From: a bacterium
GTDB lineage: Bacteria; Bacteroidota; Ignavibacteria; SZUA-365
Length of the DNA stretch: 64,000 bases
Assembly: GCA_020444325.1 (NCBI GenBank)
Contig: JAHLLD010000017.1
Span: 24,689-88,688, forward strand
Reading direction: 5' to 3'
The notes beneath the pieces were generated by a model. That model was not told the DNA's origin. It saw only the letters and a program-made list of their open reading frames with translations, and made no database searches. Positions 50,831 through 60,526 of this stretch are shown here, piece by piece. Within the stretch, counting starts at the first letter, position 1. Each line of letters starts with the position of its first letter. Both the position numbers and the translations under genes were made by a program.

Positions 50831-53094
50831 TTCACCATTACCTTCGTGTTTGCAGCGCCGCTTCCCGTCACCAACCGCAGCACGTACACACCGCGTTCGA
50901 GTCCAGCGGTGGACCACTGCACGGTTCGCCGGGTGGCAGCGACCTCAGCATCCCACACTACCGCCCTCCTGCGGCCCAAAAGATCGTACAGCTCGATACG
51001 CACGAATCCCGGACGTGTGAGTTCGACCTCCGTACTCATCATTCCACCCTGCGACACCGGCTGCGGCCACGTTGAGATGATGCGCGGGGATTGTGGCAAA
51101 GACGGTGTGACCTTCGTCCAGTTGATGCCGCCGTTGGTGGTTTTTATGATCGATCCCCCAAGTGCGGCATAGGATATGTTGTAACTACGAGAGTAGATGC
51201 CCCCAACAGTTCTTCCATAAAGTTCTCCCTCTACAGTAGTATTCCTCCATTCATCGGTTGTGGATAGAAATGCCTGCGAGGAGATAGTGCTCATGCCATA
51301 GCTATTGCCGCCCGCATCTATATTCCCGATATACACTTGTTGCTGAATGACATCAATGGAATCCCATGATATCCCGGCATTTGTGCTTTTCAAAAGGTTC
51401 CAACGCCACGTTCCCTTCTCCCTGAAATGCAGATACGCTGTCTTATTCGCCGAGATCAGGATCCTGGGATTGTACAGATCCCCGCCATTCTCGAAATACC
51501 GCCATGTAGTACCTGCATCCGAACTCACCGCGACCTTGTTCCCGGAAAGCATGTAGCAATGCGGGTAATCGGAAATATCCAGAGCACCATGAGCTGTGTT
51601 TCCCATATCAACCTCGAGATGAGCCCAGGTCTCTCCCCCATCGTGTGTGGCGAAAAGACCATCGCTGCAGGGAAACCAGAGAGTGTCCTCACCGACGGAA
51701 AATGTCCCCTGCCATAGGTTGATCAGCGGATAATTGATTGTCCGGGCGAACACGGGTTTCCATAAGACTCCGGCATCGCTTGTTCGCAATAATACTGTGC
51801 TGTCATTTTGATCGGGTTTCCTTACAGCATACCACACGGAAGGCGTAGCAATATGAATGTACAGCCAGTCCTTTCCCGCTTGATCGATGTCGTAAGCAGT
51901 TTTCCATGATTCGCCACCGTTGTCCGTGACCAGATACAGACCGTTATTCATCACACGATCCGTAGGGAACAGGTGAACGTATGCAGTCTGGTCTGATAAC
52001 AGTTGGAGATCTTTCGGAAAGTACAAGGACTGGAATTTCTCATCGATCCATGTCAGACCTCCGTCCCTCGAGTAAAAGGACCCACCATATCGATTAACAC
52101 AGATAATTCTATCCGGTTCCGGACTGCACAACTCTATTCTCTGCGGCAATTCCGTGTAGCTTTTGTCCCGTACCCGAAGGCTGCTGCGTCCATACTCTTC
52201 CACTCTATAAACAGCCCCATCCTCGCAGCTATAATAGCCAACCCCAGTGTGGTCCATGGTCAAACAATCAATGATCGGAAGCGTCGTGTTGTCGGATTGT
52301 ACTGACCAGTGCAAGCCGCCATCGGTCGACAGAAGCGTTGCATTCGATTCATCAATCAGGAAGACCGTGTCTTTTGAGAGCCATGTGAGCGGTGGCACTC
52401 TGGACAAGTAACCGGTTGATGGAAGCGCTGTGTGAATCCCGGGGTTATTCCATGTAGCGCCCGCATCGTGTGTCACGTAGACTGCAGCCGTCCGACCATC
52501 ACCGGGAATCGCGGAGACCAATATCCCTCGATCCCTGTCGATAAAGTATGGGAAATGTCGATCTCCCAGACTATCAGGGATGGGAATCGGTTGCCATGAC
52601 ACTCCCTCATCGGAGGAGCGCAGCAGTACCTGCTGCTCTCCAACCTGTGAGATGAACAACGCATCGCCTGTTGCATCGACATTCATTTTTCTGTCGAGGT
52701 CCTTCGGTTTAACGAACCATGGTACCTGCAGAAGTGTCGGCTCCAGACGGTCTTTACGAAAAAGCATGACAGAAGTGTGGGTCGAATCCTCCCAATCTTC
52801 CGGCGCGAAACGCATAGGATCCAACAAGCACAATGCGTAGTTCCCCGATGCCGCCACCTGGAGAATATTGAACTGCGGCCCCGATGGCGTTAACGAAGTC
52901 CAACTGTCGCCATTATCCGACGACGTTTCGATCACATGATGCAGACCGACACGATAGATTCTGTCACCGAGCTGGAATACTCCGGTATACGGGATCGGAT
53001 CATAGTCAGGATGCACGGTCATGTATGGCTGGGAAGTCAGTTCGTTTGGAACGAATAAAGCAGAAACAATGATTATCACATAGACTATATACAT
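50827..53094 (-). CDS. Asp-box (BNR/sialidase-like) propeller protein with T9SS domain (S1)
   Basis: This secreted protein of about 755 residues has a signal peptide (YIVYVIIIVSALFVP). At least ten Asp-box blades follow (SSDNGDSWTSL, SSDEGVSWQPI, THDAGATWNNP, STDGGLHWSVQ, SRDGGLTWIDE, TSDAGVLWKPV, THDGGETWAHL, SSDAGTTWRYF, STNAGISWDSI, TTNGGINWTKV). It ends in a T9SS type A domain (STWPQPVSQGGMMSTEVEL, LYDLLGRRRAVV, LERGVYVLRLVTGSGAANTKVMVK). Such propellers bind or cut glycans, or simply act as surface scaffolds; sialidase catalytic residues are not evident. Its stop overlaps the GTG start of V1. S2 at the right end of the window shares its C-terminal part. Confidence 0.82.
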   Translation of the reverse strand: MYIVYVIIIVSALFVPNELTSQPYMTVHPDYDPIPYTGVFQLGDRIYRVGLHHVIETSSDNGDSWTSLTPSGPQFNILQVAASGNYALCLLDPMRFAPEDWEDSTHTSVMLFRKDRLEPTLLQVPWFVKPKDLDRKMNVDATGDALFISQVGEQQVLLRSSDEGVSWQPIPIPDSLGDRHFPYFIDRDRGILVSAIPGDGRTAAVYVTHDAGATWNNPGIHTALPSTGYLSRVPPLTWLSKDTVFLIDESNATLLSTDGGLHWSVQSDNTTLPIIDCLTMDHTGVGYYSCEDGAVYRVEEYGRSSLRVRDKSYTELPQRIELCSPEPDRIICVNRYGGSFYSRDGGLTWIDEKFQSLYFPKDLQLLSDQTAYVHLFPTDRVMNNGLYLVTDNGGESWKTAYDIDQAGKDWLYIHIATPSVWYAVRKPDQNDSTVLLRTSDAGVLWKPVFARTINYPLINLWQGTFSVGEDTLWFPCSDGLFATHDGGETWAHLEVDMGNTAHGALDISDYPHCYMLSGNKVAVSSDAGTTWRYFENGGDLYNPRILISANKTAYLHFREKGTWRWNLLKSTNAGISWDSIDVIQQQVYIGNIDAGGNSYGMSTISSQAFLSTTDEWRNTTVEGELYGRTVGGIYSRSYNISYAALGGSIIKTTNGGINWTKVTPSLPQSPRIISTWPQPVSQGGMMSTEVELTRPGFVRIELYDLLGRRRAVVWDAEVAATRRTVQWSTAGLERGVYVLRLVTGSGAANTKVMVK

Positions 53095-53190
53095 GCTGCC
53101 GACCTCGAATTGCACTACACCTCGTAATAGGAACTGGTCTACGGAAAATATGTTCGGGAGAAGTGGCTACCTCCTCCCGAACATCCAAAA

Positions 53191-53646
53191 CTAACGGCCA
53201 CAACATGTTCCGCATTCGATCGATCCAGTCTCGCCTGGACATACATCGAGGGTGAATGTAAAATCGCCACCCTGGTCAAAATATATACAGAGACTGTATC
53301 CCGTCTTTGGTGTACCGTTATCACACCACCACAAATGAATCTCATTATTCTTTCCTGGCCCATCGATCGTCAGAGAACAGTCACATCCTGAACATTCCGG
53401 ACACGTGGTTGGAATAATTTCTATACAGGTTCCCGCAGTAACATAACGATAAGCCGTTGGGCTCCCAGTCATGTCTATCGGAACGGTGCAGATGTCATCG
53501 GTTAATAGTGCGGATTCCTCACCAGTTGAACCTTGAAGCTCAACAGTAGGTATCAGGTCTCCGACGTCTGCCATAGGCTGTGCTGACAAACTGTCAACCA
53601 GCAGGACCGTGAGAATGAACGTAAATGCGAGCTGTGATGTCCTCAT
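53191..53646 (-). CDS. Small secreted cysteine-rich protein
   Basis: This 151-residue protein has a signal peptide (LAFTFILTVLLVDSLSAQ). The mature part holds ten or more Cys (DDICTVPI, GTCIEIIPTTCPECSGCDCSLTI, WWCDNG, SLCIYF, DVCPGETGSIECGTCCGR), as in a disulfide-rich extracellular domain. The ATG at 53646 is preceded by AGAGGTG; the frame stays open to 53730 but without signal-peptide logic. No T9SS domain is visible. It precedes S1 on the same strand by 96 bp and may be the first gene of that operon. I do not recognise the family. Confidence 0.6.
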   Translation of the reverse strand: MRTSQLAFTFILTVLLVDSLSAQPMADVGDLIPTVELQGSTGEESALLTDDICTVPIDMTGSPTAYRYVTAGTCIEIIPTTCPECSGCDCSLTIDGPGKNNEIHLWWCDNGTPKTGYSLCIYFDQGGDFTFTLDVCPGETGSIECGTCCGR

Positions 53647-54343
53647 GATAGCACCTCTGCTGAGAAGTTCGTGAATGATTGAATCTGATTCAACGGATTT
53701 TCTCGATTTTGTCTGAGCATTGCTCAGCACCCACCTTCATGGCGTCATCGTCGCGAAGATACCTTCAAATTGAACGTCAGACGGAGTCCCCAACAAAGTC
53801 CTGAGGGCGTGTAGGACGTTGATATGACCGTCCAGTCTATGAATCGTCGATACACATTCCTATCAACCTTGTGTCACGTCGACGACGATACGTACGTTGA
53901 GAAAGGTCTACTCATCCCTATCCATAGGCACCTCCACCACACATTCGACAACTGTATTCAGCGGACTCTCGGAGCCTGCCTCATCATCACAGAACAGAGT
54001 CTGAAAACAAGTGCGAAGTTCAGCTTTGGTAATGCAAAAACCGGGCCATTATAGGCATAAAGGGGGGGGGTACTCCTTAATTGTGGAGTTAATTGTGGAC
54101 TGCAGCAACATAGGTAAAGTATCGCTTCAACCAAGAAGCTCCCAGAAATCGTGAATAATTTTCACGTGCCGTGCGGCATGCTCACACCCCCAGGATTCCG
54201 CGCTCGGGTTATGCGCAACCGTTTCAGAGCCATCGCACGTCCGGCTCCTCAATGGTCTGGCTTGGACGACAGCATTTTCTCTACGACACCCACGGAGAGA
54301 GGGAGAATGCGCAGGACCATTCGATCCGTACGCAGTATCCGCT
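53647..54343. other. Gene-poor stretch at the right end of cassette unit 2
   Basis: About 700 bp without a convincing gene. It contains a run of nine G (54062-54070), a small inverted repeat CGTGAA-TAAT-TTCACG near 54150, and only short open frames of random-looking composition. It leads into the left arm of junction C. Confidence 0.5.
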
Positions 54344-54626
54344 TCTGTTCAGTATTTCCGGAACAAATCTCCCAGAATTTGTTCAGAAATCAGGCTCGAA
54401 TTGAGTGCTCAACTGTTCAGAATCGCCGTAAATCCCTGCAGGCAGATCGATTAGTTTAACTGTTCGTTCCACTTAGAAGGCAGATGCTCTATCCACCTGA
54501 GCTACGGGAGCGTAATAATATCAATGACTTAGCGAAGCCGCAAGAACTGTTCAGAAAAATATTCTGAACACTTCGCTCGTGTTTGAACTGTTCAGACTTC
54601 TGTGGAAAATACGGGATTTTCGGGTG
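54344..54626. other. Putative attachment junction C: left arm, tRNA-Arg core and right arm
   Basis: GTTCAGTATTTCCGGAAC (54347), TTGTTCAGAAATC, ACTGTTCAGAATC and ACTGTTCGTTCC precede the exact 47-bp core (54472-54518). The 108-bp right arm follows (54519-54626) with the GTTCAGAA/TTCTGAAC palindrome at 54549-54569. The left arm from about 54355 is identical to junction D. A left-arm/core/right-arm order is what a circular element or a tandem junction would show (attP-like). Confidence 0.7.
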
Positions 54627-54715
54627 GAGACAAAGGAGAGAACCCATTCGTCTCCACGCAATATCAGCCTCCCTTCTATCAGCATCTCTTTCCCTCGATC
54701 ACGATGCGATTCGAC

Positions 54716-57700
54716 TCATCTCCCTCCAGTCACCGAAATCATCCGTGTCGCCTGCGCACCGTCCTCGGCAATGGCTCGGAGCAGGTACACACCGGTTGGC
54801 AGTTGCAGCGCACCGAGGTCAATCACCACAGGTGATGCAGTTTCTGCATATCGCGTCAGTCGCTGCCGTCCCAGCAGGTCGTGCAGGGTCAGGCGGCAGC
54901 TTCCGCCCGCTTCGCCGCCTATGCGGACGTACAACCGCGCACCCGCTGCAACCGGCTGTGGCCAGGCATCGAGGGTGAGCACTCCCGGTGTGGCTGGCGA
55001 CTCGATACCCGTACTCTTGCGGATGACATACGTGATAGTGACGTGACGATCCGTCGGCGTTGCGGCGAACAGCAGATCCGCGTTATGTGCTCCTACTTCG
55101 AGCATCGTGCTGTTCGGCTGCACGGAGATCTGTGTGGACTGGCTGCCGCTTGTCGGTTGCGCATCCAGCCACCACTCTGATGGCTGTGCCGTCCATGGCA
55201 TGGCGAGTCCTCCACCCGTCCACAGCTGAACCTGCTGTTCCACCGGCAGTGCACCGCCCCGTTCGGCTTCGAAGTACAGATGCAGCGGTGTGAGCACGAG
55301 CCCCGGTGGATTGTCGGGGATGATGTAGACGATATGCGTGCACCCGCTCTCCGTTCCCTGTTCATTGCTTTTCCAGATCCATGTAGCAAGTCTCGGATCA
55401 ATATCCGCAATGTTCTTTGCCGGTGTAATCTTCCACCAGCGCGAGCAGCTTGCTCCGGGGAGCAGTGTCCCGTCCGGTACGGGACCTCCCGGCTGATTGG
55501 CGTATTCCGGTGAGGTAAAGCTTTGCGTGCCGTCTGAGCCAGCGAGGGAGAACTCCGGTGGCAGAATGATCGATGCCTCACATCCCGTGAGCGTAACCGT
55601 GCCGGTATTGGTCACGGTGTAGGATACATGCAGTGGATCGGGAATGAAGCGTTCTTCGTACCAGTCGGCAAACAGCGAATCGTGTCCGCCTGTCTCACAC
55701 GTGATGCCGGGCTCCTCCGGCCAGGCTTCGATGTGAATGATCACGCTGCACTGTTTCCACGCGGCCTGCTCATCGGAGCGGTAGCGCACGATGATTTCCT
55801 GATCTTCGGCCGTGGATGCAGGCTGCGGGATGAGAAGCCAGGTGAGATTCGCGGTGGAGTGACTCTCCATGACGGCAATGGTTTTGCTCGCGGTCTCTGA
55901 CGGATCGAGCGTCAAACGCGGCGACTGCGTGAGATTTATGATTGCTTCGATGTTGGTGTGGATTTCGTCGAGGACGTTGCGAAGGTCCAGTCGCAGATTC
56001 AGCGGAGATGGCTGGTAACCCGGCGGAGTTCGCACGAAGCGCACGGTATCCTCTGCCGTCAGCGTGCATCGCAGTCCGTCAATCGCCGGGATGTTGAGCA
56101 TGTGCATGCAGGTCGAGAGAACACTGTCCTGCAGGTCGCGCGCCTCCACCGTCAGCACCGCCGATCGTGCGGATTGCAGTGCCTTTGCCTGCACACGCCA
56201 CGTTCTGTTTGCCTCCGTGCCCGGAGCAAGCGTTCCCCCTGCCACGCTGAGCGGGTCGTGGGCGAGTAGTCCTTCAGGCGGCGCGAGGGACAGCACATAG
56301 CGTCCCACCTCCAGCGTTTCATTGCCGGTATTGCGCAGACGATAATCCAGCGTGAACGGGGATGGAAGCAGCAGACTGTCATCCACGTTGAGCACTGCCG
56401 GGGCAGTGATCGAACAGACCGACGATTGGATGACGGGAATAAGCTGTATGCGTATCTCACAGCTCCTCCGTGTGGAATCCTCCTGATACCAGTACCAGAC
56501 AGTGATCGTCTCCGTGCTGCTATCCTGCGGCGCGGGATCCACTGCGAGCTGCCACAATGACGTACGTATGGCCGAGGCCGCGGTCGGTCCCAGGTAATGA
56601 CGTGCCGTCTCCCCTGAGGACAATCTCAGATGCGGCGCCTGTGAGAGATCGACCTCGGCTTCAACGCGCCGCACGAGCGTATCGACGACGTTCTCGAGTT
56701 GCAGCTCCATGGCAAAATCTTCGAATCCCATGTCTGAGACCGGATACAGCGCATCCGGTGCGCTCAGGCTGCAGCGCAGCGCAGGAATGCCCGGCACATG
56801 CACCGTCGCGAGACAGGCAACGGGAAGCTGGCCGATCTCATCGCGCACGACGACCTCGAAGGTGACTTCACGATCGAAACCGCGCCGGTCGACATGCGCG
56901 ATCCACTGACTCTGCACCTCCGCATTCGGCTGCAGTCGATCGAGGTAGTGAATATGATCTCCCTCGGGAAGCAGTGACACTCCTGCCGTGCCCGGCTCGC
57001 CATCCACGCGCACCTGCAACGCAACCTCGCCTGGGAGAACAGCTTCCTCACCGAGATTGCGCAATGTGAGCGTGACGGGAATCGTATCGCTCACATAGCG
57101 TTCGCCGGTCGCATCGATCATGAGTAACATCGGCGCATCGAGATCGCAGGAGAGTTCCATGCGCTTGCTGTCCCTGCGCGCGTAGACGATCTCCGCCCTG
57201 CAGCCGCCGTGGGACTGCAGGCAATTGTCCAAATGATCCGCCCAGCGGTAATGGGTGACAACCGTGATGGGCAGCAGCGTATCAGCAATAAGGTCCGGTC
57301 GCACCTGCAGAACCCACTGCGCATACGCAGTATCACCCGGAGCGAGCATGGGTGCCGCATAGAGCAGCAGCGGCATCGTATCCGGAACAAGGACAAACCC
57401 CGGCGGAAGCCGCAGCTCCGCCTGCAGATCGAACACCGCGCGTGTCGGATCCGGGTTTGTGATCGTCACGTCGAGTGGTATGAACGAGTCACTCAGATAC
57501 CCGCGCGTACTGTCGCGCCGGATCGTATCCGGCACCGTAAACGCACAACTGATCGCATCCTCCCCGCAGAGTGGCAGGTACTGCCGGGTGAGTATGGCGT
57601 CGTAAGGACTGGGGCCAGGAGAGGCGAGTGCGGGTTGAAGCGCGTTGTAGGTGCGCATGAACGCCCAGTCGTCGCGATAATCCCATTCTGAAGATGTTGT

Positions 57701-59842
57701 CGCGAACTGATGATGAAATGCTGGGGGAGCGCCGACAAGATGACCGGAAGGATCGTAGCGCTGGGACAGCACCACGAACTCCGGGTACCAGGATGAAAAC
57801 AGCATGTTTCCATCGCGGTCGAACGATGCCAGGATATTGACATCGCATCTGTTGACCCCTTGCACACGTCTGTCCCAGGGCATGCCGCCCACCTCCTGAA
57901 AATCCACTGTCCTGCTCAGCCCGGTCACGAGACAATTCCCGCATGGGAGGATCTCCAGATTCAGCGCCCACTCATCACCCCCGCACGCACTCTCGGTCAG
58001 GCCGCCGAACGTCTTGACCATTGTCGGCTGCCCGTCGCGATCGAACCGGGCGAGCAGCATGTCCATCGCCCCCCGTGTGTTTCTCGGCGCGTTTCCCGGC
58101 ACCTCGCGCATCGAGCTCGACAGTGTGGTTCCGGTTACCCATATCCCATCATCCGCGTCGACCGCCAGGCAGTGATTCGTTGATGCACCGAAAGCCCCGT
58201 CCAGAATTCGCCAGCTCCGATGCAGGGTCGGCCCTCCCCCCCACCGGCAGTACCATTTCCCCGCGCCGGCCAGATACTCATCGCTCTCCCCGCCGAGAAA
58301 CGTCGCCCAGAGCACCGAGTCCATCCCCGGGGTCAACCGGGCGATATACAGGTCGATCATTCCTGCGTGCTGCGGCTGCCAGGCGTTTCGCGTCACCGGT
58401 GCCCGGTTTGTGACCCCGGCGATCACTACACTGCCGTCACTGAGTTCGTCCATCGAAACAACGTGGAGACTGTCGCCCAGAAAGTCGAGGTTCACGCCGA
58501 TCAGCACCGAATCGCAGCGCGCATTGAGTTTCACCAGCATCCCGCCGCTCTCATCCAACGGCTGTTTGGTATAATGCAGGAACGGTTGCGGCACGACTCC
58601 ATTCTGTTGGAAACCGCTGAGCAGAACTCCGCCGTCGCGCGCGCGGAGCACCCGCGTCGACAGGATTCCTGAGATGTAGGTACTGATAGTGAGATGCCCG
58701 TCTCGCGTTAGCTTGCCGAGCCATGTAGATTTCTCTCCGCTGCCCGGTCGCCCGTCGATAAGCGGTGGACGAAGTGGGAGGGCACATGTGGGATGTTCGC
58801 TCAGAGACTTGTCGTCATCCATCTGCGCCGTCTGGAGAAAATAACCGCTGGTATCGTCCACGAAGATCTGGATTGTATTTCGAATGAGCCCATCAGCCCT
58901 TGCATGACCGATCAGATTCGTGCAGAACCGAAGCGAGCGTCCGTCACAGGAGAATTCGGCAAAAAAGTTCTCCTGGATACTGTTGAAAGCACATGTACTG
59001 TCCTGCGGTGGTATGAACCCCGGTTTTGCATCGTACGAAACCAATCCGTAGCCATAAAGCAACACGGAACCACCGGGCATAACGTCGCATGCGAGCGATG
59101 TCTGACCGTGCGGGTCTCCAAAGAACGTGTTGAATTCCGTTTCCAGGACTATCGCGTCATGCAGGATTCCGGGCAGGAATGAAAACGAGACGACGTTCCC
59201 CTGCTGAAGCACCACCGGATCCGTCCCGGATCGCGGTGAATCCCCCAGCACGCGAGTACGGCGATAGTCTTCCGCAGTGCCTGGTGTCACCTCGAATTTG
59301 ACATCGGCCGGATCCGCACCGGGCCGCAATATGGTGCGCTGGATCAGTTTGTCTCCTTCCGAGACATAGACGACATCACACCCGGGCCAGACGTTTTCAT
59401 ACACAACCTGCTTGAATGTTGCAACGTTCTCCGTTGCCCCTTCACGCGACAGCCCATAGTAGAAATGCATCAGTGATTCGGTACGTTCACCCCCAACCAC
59501 CTCCATCGAAGGTCCCGACTGCACAAATCGCATGTATTCGCGATTGCGTGCGATGCCGACAGTTTCTTGCTCAGGCATCCGACGGGGACGACTATCCGGA
59601 AAGCTGATATCGATGCCATCGCCGCGCAGCGATACGCGGCTCGCCTGGTGCAATACCGCATAGCGAACCGAGGAATCCCATTGTCCGTCGTTGCGCGTGA
59701 ACAGGACGGGGAAAGTTACTGGAATCCGCTCCGCATTCTGAGACTGGGCCGGGGAAGTAATTGGGACAGAAATAAATACTATAAAAAAAATGCACGCAAG
59801 AATCGGGAGACTCCCGAGCGAGAGAATGATGCGAAGGTTCAT
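54716..59842 (-). CDS. Giant T9SS-exported beta-propeller/repeat protein (A2)
   Basis: This 1708-residue paralogue of A1 has a signal peptide (PILACIFFIVFISVPITSPAQ). The DUF7948-like start FPVLFTRNDGQWDSSVRYAV leads to SBBP-type blades (VLWATFLGGESDEYLAG). Cys-marked Ig-like repeats follow (LSCDLDAPM, LRCSLSAPD, CSITAPAVL, LRCTLTAEDT, ITCETGG), with a BACON-like module and a T9SS type A domain ending MISVTGGR. From EAWPEEPGITCETGG to the stop, about 340 codons, it is nearly identical to A1; upstream the two are only distantly alike. AAGAGG precedes the ATG. It is the only gene in cassette unit 3 and is framed by junctions C and D. The function is likely adhesion or surface display, inferred from domains. 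Confidence 0.85.
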   Translation of the reverse strand: MNLRIILSLGSLPILACIFFIVFISVPITSPAQSQNAERIPVTFPVLFTRNDGQWDSSVRYAVLHQASRVSLRGDGIDISFPDSRPRRMPEQETVGIARNREYMRFVQSGPSMEVVGGERTESLMHFYYGLSREGATENVATFKQVVYENVWPGCDVVYVSEGDKLIQRTILRPGADPADVKFEVTPGTAEDYRRTRVLGDSPRSGTDPVVLQQGNVVSFSFLPGILHDAIVLETEFNTFFGDPHGQTSLACDVMPGGSVLLYGYGLVSYDAKPGFIPPQDSTCAFNSIQENFFAEFSCDGRSLRFCTNLIGHARADGLIRNTIQIFVDDTSGYFLQTAQMDDDKSLSEHPTCALPLRPPLIDGRPGSGEKSTWLGKLTRDGHLTISTYISGILSTRVLRARDGGVLLSGFQQNGVVPQPFLHYTKQPLDESGGMLVKLNARCDSVLIGVNLDFLGDSLHVVSMDELSDGSVVIAGVTNRAPVTRNAWQPQHAGMIDLYIARLTPGMDSVLWATFLGGESDEYLAGAGKWYCRWGGGPTLHRSWRILDGAFGASTNHCLAVDADDGIWVTGTTLSSSMREVPGNAPRNTRGAMDMLLARFDRDGQPTMVKTFGGLTESACGGDEWALNLEILPCGNCLVTGLSRTVDFQEVGGMPWDRRVQGVNRCDVNILASFDRDGNMLFSSWYPEFVVLSQRYDPSGHLVGAPPAFHHQFATTSSEWDYRDDWAFMRTYNALQPALASPGPSPYDAILTRQYLPLCGEDAISCAFTVPDTIRRDSTRGYLSDSFIPLDVTITNPDPTRAVFDLQAELRLPPGFVLVPDTMPLLLYAAPMLAPGDTAYAQWVLQVRPDLIADTLLPITVVTHYRWADHLDNCLQSHGGCRAEIVYARRDSKRMELSCDLDAPMLLMIDATGERYVSDTIPVTLTLRNLGEEAVLPGEVALQVRVDGEPGTAGVSLLPEGDHIHYLDRLQPNAEVQSQWIAHVDRRGFDREVTFEVVVRDEIGQLPVACLATVHVPGIPALRCSLSAPDALYPVSDMGFEDFAMELQLENVVDTLVRRVEAEVDLSQAPHLRLSSGETARHYLGPTAASAIRTSLWQLAVDPAPQDSSTETITVWYWYQEDSTRRSCEIRIQLIPVIQSSVCSITAPAVLNVDDSLLLPSPFTLDYRLRNTGNETLEVGRYVLSLAPPEGLLAHDPLSVAGGTLAPGTEANRTWRVQAKALQSARSAVLTVEARDLQDSVLSTCMHMLNIPAIDGLRCTLTAEDTVRFVRTPPGYQPSPLNLRLDLRNVLDEIHTNIEAIINLTQSPRLTLDPSETASKTIAVMESHSTANLTWLLIPQPASTAEDQEIIVRYRSDEQAAWKQCSVIIHIEAWPEEPGITCETGGHDSLFADWYEERFIPDPLHVSYTVTNTGTVTLTGCEASIILPPEFSLAGSDGTQSFTSPEYANQPGGPVPDGTLLPGASCSRWWKITPAKNIADIDPRLATWIWKSNEQGTESGCTHIVYIIPDNPPGLVLTPLHLYFEAERGGALPVEQQVQLWTGGGLAMPWTAQPSEWWLDAQPTSGSQSTQISVQPNSTMLEVGAHNADLLFAATPTDRHVTITYVIRKSTGIESPATPGVLTLDAWPQPVAAGARLYVRIGGEAGGSCRLTLHDLLGRQRLTRYAETASPVVIDLGALQLPTGVYLLRAIAEDGAQATRMISVTGGR

Positions 59843-60164
59843 GGCGACCTCTTCTTCCCAGATTTCGTAAGCGTGATACGTCTGATCAGGCTGTGCTGCC
59901 GCAATATCATCGCCAGGTATCGTAGAAAAACGTCAGTACACGCCAATCAGGAACCTGGCTCATCCATAACGAAATACACCGGCGTTATTTCATGAATAGA
60001 AGGTACAGAGGTATATTTTGTTTGTCAAGATGCGCGCATCGAAGACCTCACCAGCCCATCTTGACTAACCATCTCCCTTTCGTCAGGTGCGCCGAAAAGC
60101 AGGCTGCTTTCCGATCTCCATCTCTGCCAAGCTGCATTGGCTCTTCCAGCAAGAGCAAGCGCTT
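59843..60164. other. Non-coding gap upstream of A2
   Basis: About 320 bp hold the A2 leader and probably its promoter; I find no exact TTTG/TAnnTTTG pair and no gene. Confidence 0.45.
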
Positions 60165-60476
60165 GACCTCCCTATTGCCACAAAATTCCATGATCTGTGC
60201 AGAATTTCCGGAACAAATCTCCCAGAATTTGTTCAGAAATCAGGCTCGAATTGAGTGCTCAACTGTTCAGAATCGCCGTAAATCCCTGCAGGCAGATCGA
60301 TTAGTTTAACTGTTCGTTCCACTTAGAAGGCAGATGCTCTATCCACCTGAGCTACGGGAGCGTAATAAAATCAATGACTTAGCGAAGCCGCAGCCACTGT
60401 TCAGAAAAATATTCTGAACACTTCGCTCGTGTTTGAACTGTTCAGACTTCCGTGGAAAATACGGGATTTTCGGGTG
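60165..60476. other. Putative attachment junction D: left arm, tRNA-Arg core and right arm
   Basis: The left arm includes GCAGAATTTCCGGAAC (60199), TTGTTCAGAAATC, ACTGTTCAGAATC and ACTGTTCGTTCC. The exact core is 60322-60368 and the 108-bp right arm 60369-60476, with the palindrome at 60399-60419. After CGGGTG (60476) the sequence differs completely from units 1 and 3, which fixes the right border of the conserved arm. Confidence 0.7.
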
Positions 60477-60526
60477 TGCGGCAAAACAGAGGGAATCGAA
60501 ATTCATCAACGATATCGATTGTGCTA

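Noticed and set aside
53824..54054. 76-codon plus-strand open frame in the gap after the Cys-rich gene
   Set aside because: There is no ribosome-binding site, signal or motif, and it runs against the single-strand layout of the array.
54062..54070. Run of nine G as a phase-variation switch
   Set aside because: It lies far from any credible start codon or promoter, so no gene would be switched. It may deserve a look only if a transcript starts nearby.
46909..60368. tRNA-Arg copies at 46909, 54472 and 60322 as working tRNA genes
   Set aside because: Only the 5' half to the anticodon loop is present; the 3' anticodon stem, T arm and acceptor strand are missing.
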